Of a DNA stretch of 64,000 nucleotides, positions 23,126 to 35,642 are shown piece by piece. The notes beneath the pieces were generated by a model. That model worked only from the letters and a program-made list of their open reading frames with translations. It did no database searches and was not told the DNA's origin. The translations under genes and the position numbers were made by a program. The stretch is taken from the NCBI GenBank assembly GCA_958299035.1, contig CATQJL010000112.1, positions 17,088,880 through 17,152,879 of the forward strand, read 5' to 3'. The stretch comes from Cylicocyclus nassatus (taxonomy: Eukaryota > Nematoda > Chromadorea > Rhabditida > Strongylidae). Position 1 is the first letter of the stretch. Each line of letters starts with the position of its first letter.

Positions 23126-24257
23126 TTAATTTCCGCTGGCATTTTCACAGCAAACGAAGGTCAATGCGTCGAGATAATGGATAAGTTTCCGAAACGCAAC
23201 GCTACAGAAAGTTTCTTCCATTTTCTTCTCTAAAATTCCGGGTATTCTTTTACTAAAAATAATTTCGGTTTGCATTGAAAGTGGTTGCATCTCCCTGTGG
23301 CACGGTCTCGGGAGAAGGTCAAGAGGCGCGATTTCTCCGGCTGTCACCCACGCAGAACCCCACTTTAGTGCTAGCGAGTCTCCAAAGAGTACCAGATAAA
23401 GTGCGTTGGCTTACTATCTTTCTGAGGTTACCACTTGCTGAGTTTGTTCGCTTCTGCTGGAAAACGGACCGAAATATTTACGAAATTGTTCTTAACTGTA
23501 TTTTTATGGGTTTTCGATCTTCAATATTGCTATCGAGTTGATTCCAAGGCAGCAAGATCAAGTAACTCATGTAGCTATCTAATATGTCTCCTTCAAAAAT
23601 CAAAATGCTTTTTTAATGTTATAAAGCAATTATGTGTTATTTGGTGTCCATCTGGCAATAAAAATCGCACCTCTTGACATACACCTCCCTGTTTCGACAG
23701 GAAATTGGCAAGTGTTGAATTTGGAAAAATTTGATAAGAAAGAAATCAAAATCTGAATAAAATAGGTCAAGTGGCTAAATTTGGAATTTTCTGTTTTTTG
23801 AATTTTTAAAATTTTTGGAATTTTTTTTCGTAATTCAAACACCAACGCTATTTTTTCTATTTGAGGAACATTTTCACTGAGGTCAAGCTTCATCGTAAAC
23901 TCAACAAATTGAGACTATTGAGCAATATTCTCCTAATTGATCGATATCTGGATGACATCATCGATAACTTTCTCCCTTGGTCACGGCGTGTCACTTGGGT
24001 ACAGATGTTCTTGACCATCTTTCGGTAGAATGCCTAGCCAATGAAAGAAGAATGCATGATCTCGCGAAGGCAGGCTGTCTAAATTATACAGTTTCCAAAA
24101 ATGTGGAAACTTTGCACATTTAGTAGTTCAAAAGACTTCGAATTTTGGGAATTACCGTTTGCTTCTGACAGAAGTTCCGTAGCCCACCCAAAAATAAAGT
24201 ATCGAACATCTCGTGAAGACGGACAATCTAGTATAAAAGTATTGAAGGTATGACAAA
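23126..24257. other. Unassigned spacer
   Basis: No supported gene. A short frame near 23890-24010 (+) reads YLDDI, but no other polymerase block is nearby. The last 80 bases are the repeat also present at 20880-20960. Confidence 0.35.
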
Positions 24258-27139
24258 GGGATCGTTCATACCGCGCACAAAGGCGGACGAAGGCGGACGA
24301 AGGCGGACGAAGCCGGAGAAGACGGACAAAGGCGGACGAAGCCGGACAAAGCCGGACAAAGGCGGACGAAGGCGCGGTCTCGTCTCGTCTCGTTTCTCTC
24401 GACACGCACATAGGCGCGATAGTGTGAGAATATGCTCACCCCCCCTTCACCCCTGAGCCGGAAACCAAGGTGACCCCCTTCACCAAAACCGACAAAAAAA
24501 CCAACAGTGAGGTAAGGTTATGCCTGATAAAATGACCACGCTATCAACCTATTTGTAGGCTCTACAGTCAAGAAGCAAGTGAAGGGCAATCGTGGCATTC
24601 TTCCAGCTATGTCCTTAGACCGATTTTATGAGGACCGATTTTATAAACGGTCTGAAAAAGTGAGTGTGGTCAAAATTATTGGATGGTACACAAGTGCAAA
24701 ACTGAGGTTTTTGCAGGCGTAATGTTCGAGAAGGAAAGGTTATACAACGCTTGTCACTTGCTTCATACGAATATAGGATGAAGGACCGGACCGACCGATG
24801 ACTATATTCTTGTCTTAATGTTGCCGTTTCATGCTTTGTAATTTAATGAAAATATTGAAAGATGACGACTATCAACTATTGTGAGGCCATCAGAAGTTGT
24901 AACAGAAAGTGGTTCTGAGAAGTGTGATGATAGGAAGTATCAAAAATTATGAATGATGAAGCACGTAGAAAGAAGTAAAATATTGTCTGCCCAGGAAACT
25001 CTGAAAGATACAGTAAAATTATTGCATGTATAAATGGCCATTCTTGGTAAATGTGCACGTAAATGGCAAGAAGGAAACACACGGGAGCAGGATTGGAACC
25101 TTCTCGTTATCTTCTAAAGAAGGCATTGGATGACAATGGAAGAAACAAGGACAGGAAAATCGGAACGCCTGACTGCCACGAAAAATTTATTCCGCTGAAG
25201 ACTACTGGACGCTGCGTAATACTGAACTTGTTAAATTCGGCAATTGGAAAAATTAGGGTTGTTGAAACAAAGTGAGGTTGTAACTACTTCTTGTTTAAAT
25301 TTAGATTTAGCATAGGAGATACTTGTACGAAAATTGTTTGTGTATCGGAAAGGAGGGAGAAGATTTATAGGCAAAATTTGAAAAAATTCAATTAAAAAAT
25401 TCATAACGTTTGTAGATGAACAGCTAGTACAAGGAAATGCTCACCATTGAAACCGTTTCTTCCTCTGCTTTCAGAAAATATATAGTTTGTCTGGGATCCG
25501 TTGAAAAAAGTGCGTGGTGAAGGGGGTGCCTAGTGTTTTTTGGAGATTTTCGAGTTTTCAACATAAAAAAATTCATAACTTCTGTAGATGAACAGCTAGT
25601 ACAAGGAGATGCTCACCATTAGAACCGTCTCATTCTCCGCTTTCAGAAAATATATAGTTTGTAAGGGATCCCTTGCAAAAAGTGCCTGGTGAAGGGGGGG
25701 GGGTGAGAATTTTATAACGGGAGTTCTCAGGCAGAGGCCTTTTCACCATTGTAAAAAGACGTCTACCTGAGAACTCCCGTTATAAAATTCTCACCCCCCC
25801 CCCCCTTCACCAGGCACTTTTTGCAAGGGATCCCTTACAAACTATATATTTTCTGAAAGCGGAGAATGAGACGGTTCTAATGGTGAGCATCTCCTTGTAC
25901 TAGCTGTTCATCTACAGAAGTTATGAATTTTTTTATGTTGAAAACTCGAAAATCTCCAAAAAACACTAGGCACCCCCTTCACCACGCACTTTTTTCAACG
26001 GATCCCAGACAAACTATATATTTTCTGAAAGCAGAGGAAGAAACGATTTCAATGGTGAGCATTTCCTTGTACTAGCTGTTCATCTACAAACGTTATGAAT
26101 TTTTTTAATTGAATTTTTTCAAATTTTGCCTATAAATCTTCTCCCTCCTTTCCGATACACAAACAATTTTCGTACAAATATCTCCTATGCTAAATCTAAA
26201 TTTAAACAAGAAGTAGTTACAACCTCACTTTGTTTCAACAACCCTAATTTTTCCAATTGCCGAATTTAACAAGTTCAGTATTACGCAGCGTCCAGTAGTC
26301 CTCAGCGGAATAAATTTTTCGTGGCAGTCAGGCGTTCCGATTTTCCTGTCCTTGTTTCTTCCATTGTCATCCAATGCCTTCTTTAGAAGATAACGAGAAG
26401 GTTCCAATCCTGCTCCCGTGTGTTTCCTTCTTGCCATTTACGTGCACATTTACCAAGAATGGCCATTTATACATGCAATAATTTTACTGTATCTTTCAGA
26501 GTTTCCTGGGCAGACAATATTTTACTTCTTTCTACGTGCTTCATCATTCATAATTTTTGATACTTCCTATCATCACACTTCTCAGAACCACTTTCTATTA
26601 CAACTTCTGATGGCCTCACAATAGTTGATAGTCGTCATCTTTCAATATTTTCATTAAATTACAAAGCATGAAACGGCAACATTAAGACAAGAATATAGTC
26701 ATCGGTCGGTCCGGTCCTTCATCCTATATTCGTATGAAGCAAGTGGCAAGCGTTGTATAACCTTTCCTTCTCGAACATTACGCCTGCAAAAACCTCAGTT
26801 TTGCACTTGTGTACCATCCAATAATTTTGACCACACTCACTTTTTCAGACCGTTTATAAAATCGGTCCCCATAAAATGAGGTTGTGAAAGGAACGATGCC
26901 GTTCTTGGCGGCGCGTTGTGTGTAATTGCACACCCACATTCACACACGCACTCACTCCCCCCCCCCCCATCCCCCCCCCCTACCCCCTCTGACCCCCTTC
27001 ACCCTGGAGAGGTCATTCTCACCTTATCGCACCTATGGACACGCACACACACACTCACACGCGCCTTCGTCCGCCTTTGTCCGGCTTTGTCCGGCTTCGT
27101 CCGGCTTCGTCCGCCTTTGTGCGCGGTATGAACGATCCC
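24258..27139. mobile_element. PIF/Harbinger-like MITE, split by a fold-back
   Basis: Ends GGGATCGTTCATACCGCGCA and the exact complement, with AAA on both sides (24255-24257, 27140-27142) as a 3-bp duplication. After the ends comes a GC-rich minisatellite of GGCGGACGAA-type units. The MITE itself is 24258-24408 plus 27046-27139 (about 245 bp). The rest is a later insertion. Its uninterrupted relative is at 63399-63649, of similar size and with a TAA duplication. Three-base T/A-rich duplications and GGG ends point to PIF/Harbinger. Confidence 0.75.
24409..27037. mobile_element. CATA fold-back element, copy 1
   Basis: A 2.6-kb near-perfect palindrome centred near 25750. Its ends are CATAGGCGCGAT and the complement of CATAGGTGCGAT. 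It is flanked by an exact 8-bp duplication, GACACGCA (24401-24408 and 27038-27045). Arms match base for base over more than 1 kb, with only scattered differences. Each arm holds two modules of about 150 bp with AAAAATTCATAAC, GATGAACAGCTAG, CTTTCAGAAAATATATAG and GTGAAGGGGG. Mirror-image open frames in both arms are consequences of the symmetry. No transposase is visible. Confidence 0.85.
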
Positions 27140-27142
27140 AAA

Positions 27143-28991
27143 ATGTTCCCGTCATTTTCTGTTAATCGTCTGAAAAAACGGAAAGAAATGAATCAAATGG
27201 TTCTTCCAAAAGCAGTTCAAACAAAAGTCTCGAACAGATTGATGCGAATTCTCTGTTTCTAGCTAAGCCGCGAACACATGCCTCTAGGTGCGATGGGTGC
27301 AGGAGCACCCAACTGGGTAAGGCAGCCGTAATTAAGAAAAAAGCAAAAATGAGGGATATTCAGGTGACGCTAAACTATTTAATTCATATATTTTCAAGTA
27401 GCATTTTTCACGGAGGTTCAGAAATGTAAACGTTAGCAGGCATAACAGTGGATTTTGGTCCTAACTGCAGAAAGTTGATTTTTTTTGCACATTTTCACCA
27501 ATCACCAGACGGTTCTCTCCTCAGAATCGAACATTGCAAGATGAAAAACTTGAACAGCAGGTACCACTCAGAACATAGACAAAGTTTTGAGTCTTCCATC
27601 GATCTGTCCTTTGTATCACGGTCTTGAAATGAGGCCTCACGTCGTCAATGGAACATGCGCACCTCATTTCAAGACCACGTACCTATGAGACGATTTCATA
27701 TAAAAAACAAAATTCAAACTATTTTGTTACAAGAGTTCTTATATTCTACAAATCGAGAAGTGATTTGGCCACAGATGAATAGCTTCGAAAAATATGATGC
27801 CGTGAATTTCGCACCTAGCGTCCGCGAGCTAACTCGCTCTTGAGGGGCTAAATCTGCCAGCATCAAATTTGATAGGTCGAAAGTGATGACGGAACACCGC
27901 AGTACACTTTGCTTTCAGTTCCTTCATCAAACTTTGTAAATTATGCAAAATCTTCGAAAATTTGATCTGCATTCGAAGAAAACATTCTCACTGATCACCA
28001 AATGCTGTGTATAAAAGCTTTTTTGTTAGAAGCACCTTCTAAGTTGAAAACTTGCCAAGAATTCAAAAATGTAGTTTTGGATCCGTGAAAATTATTGTCA
28101 AGGAGACTAGCGCCGTGAGGCGGTTTTTGTCGCGACAAATACGTAGCGATTCAAACAAAAGTATTTTTGGACCTAAATTCTAACTGCCAGATTCGAGCAG
28201 TCCAGTGATGTCTTCAGTTTCTTCAAAAATCTGCCTCAAAAGAAGTTAGTTATAGCAGTCCGACGGTTTTTTCACGATAAAAACGCAGCGACGGAAAAAT
28301 TTATCGCAATCGGTTTTTTTCCCAAGAGTTAGGCTGAAGTTAGCTCAATTGTAATGCAACAACAAGAGAAAAACATCCCAAAGTTACTTGTTCAAGTCAT
28401 TTCTGGACAATTTTAGAGAAGAATGAGAGGTTGAACTTACAAGGATCTTGTTTGCGATCCTAAATAGCACTTCTGTACTCGCTCGTCATTTGTCAGAAAT
28501 ACTCTGAAGGAGCCCGGCAAAGCTGGCGCACATCAGTTGGAATGTGATTGGGAGCAGGTACAACTGAGGCATTGTTCAACCATTAACTCGATTGATTTAT
28601 CCGCGACCGAAAAATTCGTTCCTTTAAAACTTTCTTTGTTAACCGCATCAAACGGACGACGACGACCTGCACTGGCTTACATGTCGTGGAGATCCACGTC
28701 TTTCGTAATGGTTTTCGTGCATTAGCAGAGCCTGAGCCAAGTTTCTGATTTTAACAGTGTCTCAAAAAATTTCAGTCGTTAAAAGTCATTTAAGTAGGAA
28801 ACGTGATTTACTGGATCTATTTTCGTTATGCGTTTAAAATAATTGGTAGACTAGGGTATTACATCGCAAGTGTCTTGCTAGTTTCTGAATCATGCTCGCG
28901 TCTGAGTAGACTCCAGCCATTAAAAAAAAGTGGCTTAGATGAATGTTATTTCATGTAATTGCCTTAGTCGTGCTATTTGCTGTGAGAACTA
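27143..28991. other. Unassigned spacer
   Basis: The first 30 bases continue the repeat found at 20854-20882. At 27610-27670 an inverted pair GTCTTGAAATGAGG/CCTCATTTCAAGAC forms a hairpin with a loop of about 27 bases. No supported gene. Confidence 0.4.
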
Positions 28992-30400
28992 TCTTATATA
29001 AGGTGTCCCAAAAAATGTGCGTACTGTTTGGTAATAATAATGAGGTGTGATGCCAATCGAAAATTTCCGTATTACTGTAGGATTACGGTAGGAACTTTGA
29101 AAGGGTTTTGAGTAGAAGAGGGTCATACTCCAAAGAAGCTGAAAGCTTATACACTAGATTAAGTCAGAGTCGGTGATTCCAAACTGAAACCCGCATTTTG
29201 CCATAACGCTTTTCGTAAGTTATGCCAGATATACCATAACAATCAATTTCTGCTATTCATCAAAAATCTGATCAGGCCATTTGAGAAACGCTACGAAAGA
29301 ACTGTGTGAAAAATTTGTGTACTAAATCAACCTTGTTACGGAGTTTTCAGTTTTTTTTGAAGAATTCCTCCAAACGGCTTTTTCATAGTGACGTCATGTG
29401 CTGTAAGTTCCTACCATGCTCCTACAGTAATGAAGTTAGATTATCAATTTCCCCATATTATAAATCAAGTATAAGTTGAAGCCAGGTCTATAAACCTTAC
29501 CAAAGGCTTTTAGAGACACTTCATTACAAGACAGTTAACAACAATCAAACGATAGGCACTTTTGGGACACCAGAAAGCCGAATGTCTGTTTGTCTGTTTG
29601 TCTGTCTGGCCATACGTATGCATAAAGTTCAGTGGAATTTTCGCTTAATACGTTGTGCTTGCGGTGCTAAGACTTTGCAGTAGAATCTCCGCGTTAACAA
29701 ATAGCTATGTCTAAATTGCCGACAATCTGCGCGCGCAAACAGCCCTCATTACAGGCGTATCTATTAGTTCAGGTACTGTTTGCTGTCAGGTACACTATAT
29801 CAAGCGTAAAACCCTCCAAGCTGTATGTGTGTACGTATGTTCCAAATAAAAAAATGCATTTCAAACCGATCCCATTCGGACTTTGCACTCGTACACTTCG
29901 GGGCGGGGCGGGTATCGTAGGCTACTTTTCGTTATCGAACGGTTTCAGTTTCATTGACTTCCTCATTTTTTTAGTCTAAAGGCTGGGAGTTTGACAAAGG
30001 GGTGAGAACTATAGATTATTATCGATTTCATCGGCTTTTTGCAAATTTTGAGCTAAGAGGCGGGACTTGACATAAAGGGTGGGGAACATATTGATTCTGA
30101 ATACGACATGAACTTTCCAAATTGTCTATTGATTTATCGATTTCATCGGCTTTTTGCAAACTTTGAGCTAGAGGCGGGACTTGACATAGGCGGGGAGCAT
30201 GGTGATTCTGAATATGATATGAACTTTCGCAATTGTCTATTGATTTATCGATCTCGTCTTTTCGCAAACTTTGAGTTGCGAAACAGTAACTTGGCACGGG
30301 GTATATGAGGTAATAACGAAAGTAACATTGATTTGGGAAAAGCCCACTGCCTATGTTGATTTTATCGATTTTCTGCAGATAAAAGACAAGATTACATGTG
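28992..30400 (+). mobile_element. Helitron split by a mariner-type MITE
   Basis: The 5' end A|TCTTATATA (28992-29000) matches the start of the Helitron at 13525. The MITE at 29001-29571 then intervenes, and the Helitron resumes with AAAGCCGAATGTCTGTTTGT. Further on, a block at 29825-29945 matches the other Helitron (GTACGTATGTTCC, ACACTTCGGG, TAGGCTACTTTTCGTTATCG). A diverged tandem array of TTATCGATTTCATCGGC units follows at 30010-30290. The 3' end was not identified, so 30400 is approximate. Confidence 0.6.
29001..29571. mobile_element. Mariner-type MITE, copy 2, inside a Helitron
   Basis: Ends AGGTGTCCCAAAAAATGTGC and the complement of GGTGTCCCAAAAGTGCCTAT. TA is on the left. Inner arms carry ATTACTGTAGGATTACGGTA and CTCCTACAGTAATGAAG, as in the copy at 18170. 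Confidence 0.7.
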
Positions 30401-31079
30401 TTAGGTTTGCCCAGAAGAGCTAGAGTTGGTGAAGAGGGGTAGGCGAGCATGCAAATTATGAAAACATAGCGAGGGAGTATCGTAAAAAAGTGGAACAGGG
30501 ACAGAGTGGTGTTGCGAGAAAATAAGGGTGACCTTTAGCATACTTTACAGACAGGTCCGATAGGTTGCCAAAGTCTCTATAAAGCAGAAAAATTGTACGT
30601 GGGTGAATGTAACCTATAGATGGCACCGTCCCTGCACCGACAGAGCTGAAACTGTGCACACTCATTTTTTCGACGCTAGAGAAAAACATAGGCCATTTTT
30701 TGCAACAAACCGGGTCCTTATATCGATTTACGGATTTGCTCACTTAATTTAAGAGAATGGAAGCTTAAAGTGTCCTGACCGAGCATTTTCCCCTAGTCAT
30801 ATAGGACTAGCGGTACTCATTTTGATCGAAGTTGGCAAGATGAGATGGCAAACCGAAGGTGTTTTTATGTGCAGTTCAAGTGCCTTATGCATTAATATTC
30901 TCCCCGGGGGGGGGGGGGGGGAGGAATTGCAGCTTCAAAGAAAGCTTCATATCCTGAAGCTTCAAATACCTGGATTTCACGCTGTCTACCTATCCGTAAG
31001 TATTCCATCACCCTTCATTAGAGGTATAATAAACAGAAGCAAGAAGCCGTGCAAGCCGCGTTTCAGCTTTTGGTATAAC
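30401..31079. other. Unassigned spacer with a poly-G run
   Basis: No supported gene. A run of about 16 G lies near 30906-30921. Confidence 0.4.
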
Positions 31080-31415
31080 ACCCTGGTGATCCTTAGCGGC
31101 CGACGTCTCTTCTTCAAAGTCGCTTTCCTTCTTTGAAGTATAGGAAAACCTCCCAAAGTTGCACAGCCTACCAAACCTAACAGTGCTAAGCATGTTGCTG
31201 ATAAGTTATTGAATTATCGAATTTTTTGATAACTCCAACTTTCAACATGTGGTTCATCGCAATTTGCATGACTCCAGCACAGCATTTGCTCTCATCAGCA
31301 ACATGCTTAGCACTGTTGGGTTAGACAATCAGTAAAACTTTGGAAAGTTTTCATTAACTTTGAAGAAAGAAAAATTGCTGAAGAAGAGACGTTTGGCTGC
31401 CGGGGGTCATTAGGG
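31080..31415. repeat. Inverted repeat of about 335 bp
   Basis: Arms include GACGTCTCTTCTTCA against an inverse GAAGAAGAGACGT, CTTTCCTTCTTTGAAG against CTTTGAAGAAAGAAA, and AACAGTGCTAAGCATGTTGC against its complement at 31295-31320. It is a MITE-like fold. Ends and target duplication are not clear. Confidence 0.6.
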
Positions 31416-32476
31416 GATCATGGGCCAGCGAGTGTACGCCTAATACTACGCTTACATGTCCAAGTTTGCACTTAGTATGTGTAATCTTTTTGTAAAAGAA
31501 TCGGCTTTGCTTGAGCGGCATTTAGCACGTAAGAATTCAATGAAAGCGTTTTACGCTGTACCAAATATTACGCAGCTGTTTTGGTTTTTGGCAAGACGCT
31601 TTAGACCATTCCCTTGTTAGGTCGGCCTTTTGAGAGAGAGGAGCGGACTGATATACGATTTTATGTCCGCTAAAGAAAAGTAAACTTAAAAGTAAAGAAA
31701 AGTAAAAGAAAAGAAAAGAAACTCAAAAGTTTGAACTGTCTGATGTTCAAGTCAACTCTTGAGCAAGCTTGGTGAAATATTCACACAATTCAACAGTATA
31801 AGCTCTGTAGCTTCAACGATAAGTTAAGGCAGTTGGCCACTACTAATTTTTCTCTATGAAATAAATAACATAATAATGGGAATTTTGGCAGGGTTTTCAG
31901 ATTCAATTACATGCTAAGTTAACTTAGGCTGCAGACGAAAACGCTTCAGTATTTTCTTGAAAAAAAAGAATAACTGTGTAAAACCACATGTCAAAATTCA
32001 CTGTCTTTTGCCAGGAAAGAGTACTTAGTGATTGTGCCCATTCTTAACAAAATCTGGTAGAATGCTCCTCAAAGAGTCAGGCTCAAAACTGCTTTCGCTA
32101 TCTGCTGACACACTCTCAGGACTAGGCTCTGAGCTTTTTTTCGCATCAGTTTTGCAAGGTGGGCGCATCGAATAGTTGAAACTGGAATTTTGAAAAAGAC
32201 TCAATTAAAACAGGTTCCTTGCCTACCATAATATTTCTTGCTTGTAATGCTGTTTTTATCAAATTGGAAAGATGAGTGCATATTTTGATGTTAGAAGCGT
32301 CCCAAGGTTTCATTGGAGAACCGCTCAGATTAAAGACAGATTGAGAATTAGCGTTCCAAGGCGCATTAAAGGCGTGCCCCACTTTTATTTCATTTGCGAA
32401 TATGCTTATTTCATCTTCTCTTGGCCTAAAACGTAATACAGTCTTCTAAAAACTCAAAAATATGCTTATTTTTTGT
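31416..32476. other. Unassigned spacer
   Basis: AT-rich, with a purine-rich AAAAGAAAAGAAAAG run near 31675-31730. No supported gene. Confidence 0.4.
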
Positions 32477-32484
32477 GAGCAAAT

Positions 32485-34707
32485 CATAGGTGCGATGGGG
32501 TGATCGGGGTCCCTCGAAAGTGAAGGGTGTCCCAGCTGATTTTGACCCCCAAAAGTGAAGGGTGTCTGACGTCGACCGGGGGTGGGAGGAATCGAAAAAA
32601 TTTCAAGCGTCGACCAGGGGGGGGGGGTTGAAAAAATGGTGAAAATTAAAATTATCCAGTTTGAATGGTCAAATTCTCTAAACTGGATTTGTATGAAATA
32701 TAATTAGTGAAATTAGTATGAAATTAATGTTTATAAGTATTTTGTTTTGAATTTATATAAATATTATTTCATTTTCATACACCATTTTTCGGTGAGAAGA
32801 TGCATGTTTAGGTGGGTGGAACGTGTAATGTTGTAAATGTGATTTTGACCGAAAATTACAATGGACAATGGCAGATACTCGAGGCTTGGAAGGTGCTGAA
32901 TGAAGTTTTACCTGGAACGTATAAATGTGAATAATGTTAATAAGAGACTCCGCGATGATTAGGAATTACTGTTGCAAATAAATCCGTAAGTCGGTATCTA
33001 TGGAGTACAATAAAAAAATTTGTTGCCCAACTGTGTCCACTTTGAGCAGAATAAACATACACAGTGCACATGATAAGACTAGTATAACTGATGTCAGGAG
33101 AAATTCCTAGGGCAGTAAAGTTGAAGCTACGATGTTGGCGATAACTGAGCAAGGTCACTTTTTCTAACTTGTGTAACTTGCAGTAGATCGCTCTCTAGTA
33201 TAACTCTTGTATAAATGGGCTAAAGCCAATTCTGAACTAGATTCGAATTCTGGCCTTCAGAAGCTATACAACGATATATAATTTGTGGGGTACAATATCT
33301 TTGCCAGCTGAGGTAGTTTTCATAGCTCCAACGGTACCCCCCCCCCCCTCCACGTCAGAGCCCCATATCTCCACGGTGGGGGCATTTCATGATTTGATTT
33401 TTTTTGCATCTTCAAGAGGGAGGTCCATTTAGTATTACCTATACCCTCGCAAAGGGATTCCACGGGACCGACTAACTAAAATTCAAAATTTACCTGTGTT
33501 TTTCAAGCGCCTTTTATTCCCTGCTGTAACTCTCCATTAGTACATTCGATCTCTCTGCGAGGGTATAGGTAAGACTCAGTAAACCTCCCTTTGTAAGATG
33601 CAAAAAAAAGTGTAGCATGGAATGCCCCCGTCGCCGAGATATGAAGCTGCAAAGAAACCCATCAAAAATCGATTTTTTTGATATAACTTTTGCATAAGTG
33701 AATAAATCAAAACGGCGATAGTATAGGTGGATTCGTCTCGTCAAGAGCTTTCGAATGATATATAACATGTGAGGGTAATATGTATTTTAAGCCCTGCGAG
33801 GGGGGGTGAGCAGTCTCAGTTAAGCCTGCTCACCTCCCGGCGCCTCTCTAATGCATTAAGGTGGCGGGGGGTGAGCACCCTGAACTGAGGCCGCTCACCC
33901 ACCCTCGCAGGGCTTAAAAAACATAGGACCCCCATATGCTATATATCAATCGAGACTCTTGAAGATTAGAATCTACCTATACCCTCGTATCTCAAATTCG
34001 TTTACATATACACAAGTTATTTGCGAAAAATCGATTTTTGGAGTTGTGTTTTCTGCTCTATTTGCGACTTCGTAATTCTAAGAGGAATTCTTTTTAGGAT
34101 CCAGTTTTTTTTCTATATGATAGAGGAAAGGTTACTTACTATCGCCTATACTCTCGCAAGATGATATTATGCAACTGACTTAAGTTATACTAACTCAAAA
34201 ACTGACTTTCCTTAAAAATGACCAACACTGTGATTTCAACTATACTGCCCTAGAAATTTCTCCTGACATCATTTATACTATTTTTATCATTATTCTGGAC
34301 TCTATATGTTTATTATGCTCTAAGCAAACACAAATGAACAACAAATTCTTTTATTGTAGCACATAAATACCGACAAAACAATTTATTTGCAAAAAATTCA
34401 TGATCAAATGGCTCTTATTAACATCGCTCACATCAATATTTTCCAATAAAGCTGTCCATCAGCGCCCTTAAAGCCTCTTAATGTCTGCCATTGCCCGCTG
34501 CCCATATCGTTGTAGTTCGAACCCATTTTTACAACATCCGATCCTTCTAAAAACGCATTTTTTCATTCAATATTTTTGTAATTCCGTGTGCAGTAATTCC
34601 TCACCTTGAAAAATTTTTTCGTCCCTTTCAGGTGAAGGGGGGGGGGTGGTCCGACCTCCAAAGTGAAGGGGGGGGGGTGAGCTTTTGCTCACCCCATCGC
34701 ACCTATG
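32485..34707. mobile_element. CATA fold-back element, copy 2
   Basis: Ends CATAGGTGCGATGGGGTGA and its exact complement, flanked by an exact 8-bp duplication, GAGCAAAT (32477-32484 and 34708-34715). The 2.2-kb body is a diverged palindrome. For example, 33080-33115 (TGATGTCAGGAGAAATTCCTAGGGCAG region) is mirrored at 34240-34275. Several sub-palindromes lie inside (33390-33650; 33780-33920, with AAGCCCTGCGAGGG at both edges). G-rich runs next to GTGAAGGG recur near both ends, as in the other copies. No transposase is visible. Confidence 0.8.
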
Positions 34708-34715
34708 GAGCAAAT

Positions 34716-35101
34716 TGTCTTCCAAGTCGGATTTTGGTGTTTCGTCATTGCCAACAATCTCATTAAGGCTACTTAATACTACCACGTGATTTCTTGCGAC
34801 GTTGCCACAGGATTAACCTAATGTGCTTCGTATCCTTCTATGACAGTTGCTTCCATTAATTCGAAGATTATTGGAGAATCTTGCCGTTTTTTGGATTTCC
34901 AGAGTAAGGGCATAAAATTCATAAAAAGATCATTGCTGCACCAATCATAATAGCATTGAAGGTTTGCAAGAACACAGCGGTCTTCTAGCTATATGCCACA
35001 TTGTCAATGCCGGTCCTTGCAGAGAATGAAAATTTACAGACTTAATTGATGAAAGAGAATGAGGTTCATTAACTGTTTCTCCATGAAAGAAAAAAGAGTA
35101 A
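34716..35101. other. Unassigned spacer
   Basis: No supported gene. Confidence 0.35.
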
Positions 35102-35110
35102 ATTGTGTAA

Positions 35111-35345
35111 GGCCCCGGGTGGAGTTCAGCGGTTTCATCGCCTCGCGATTCTCCAACAGGGCAACAATTACGAGTCCATTACATGCCGACCATCTTGCAT
35201 TTCGGTTGTGATAGTTTTTCCAACGATTAATCATGAATAACTATCACAACCGAAATGTAAAATGATCGACATGCAATGGACTCGTAACTGTGGTATTGTT
35301 TAGAGAATCGCGAGTCGATGAATTTGCTCGAACTCTGCCCGAGGC
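35111..35345. mobile_element. Fold-back MITE with GGCC ends
   Basis: Ends GGCCCCGGGTGGAGTTC and the complement of GGCCTCGGGCAGAGTTC. The arms include CCTCGCGATTCTC/GAGAATCGCGAG, ACGAGTCCATT/AATGGACTCGT and CTATCACAACCGAAATG with its inverse. TAA is on the left and AAA on the right. A relative is at 63131-63278. Confidence 0.65.
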
Positions 35346-35642
35346 CAAAGTTTACATGGAGGGGATGAATAAGCATTGGAAGACATGGATCCCACTCTTT
35401 CGTGCTGAGTCATTCCCTAAAGCGTGATTTTCTTCCTCAGCATAAAAGATTATCGGAGGCAGCATTACAGATGGTCTGACCTTAGTGCGCAACATATAAG
35501 ACGATTTCTTCTGCGACAACCGCGAAATCCCTTCAAATCCGCTTACCATAAAGAGTGACTAATGAGACGTCAAGTAACTTGTTCTCATCGCTCAATAAAT
35601 AAGGAGTGTATCACTTTGCTTTTCACTTTATTGTCATAGAAC

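Noticed and set aside
23890..24010. YLDDI in a short frame, a possible polymerase motif
   Set aside because: No flanking polymerase blocks and the frame is short.
24876..26624. Paired identical open frames on opposite strands
   Set aside because: They mirror each other around 25750 because the DNA is a palindrome; no domain is present.
26950..27000. Proline-rich coding exon in poly-C DNA
   Set aside because: Simple-sequence C runs inside the fold-back element.
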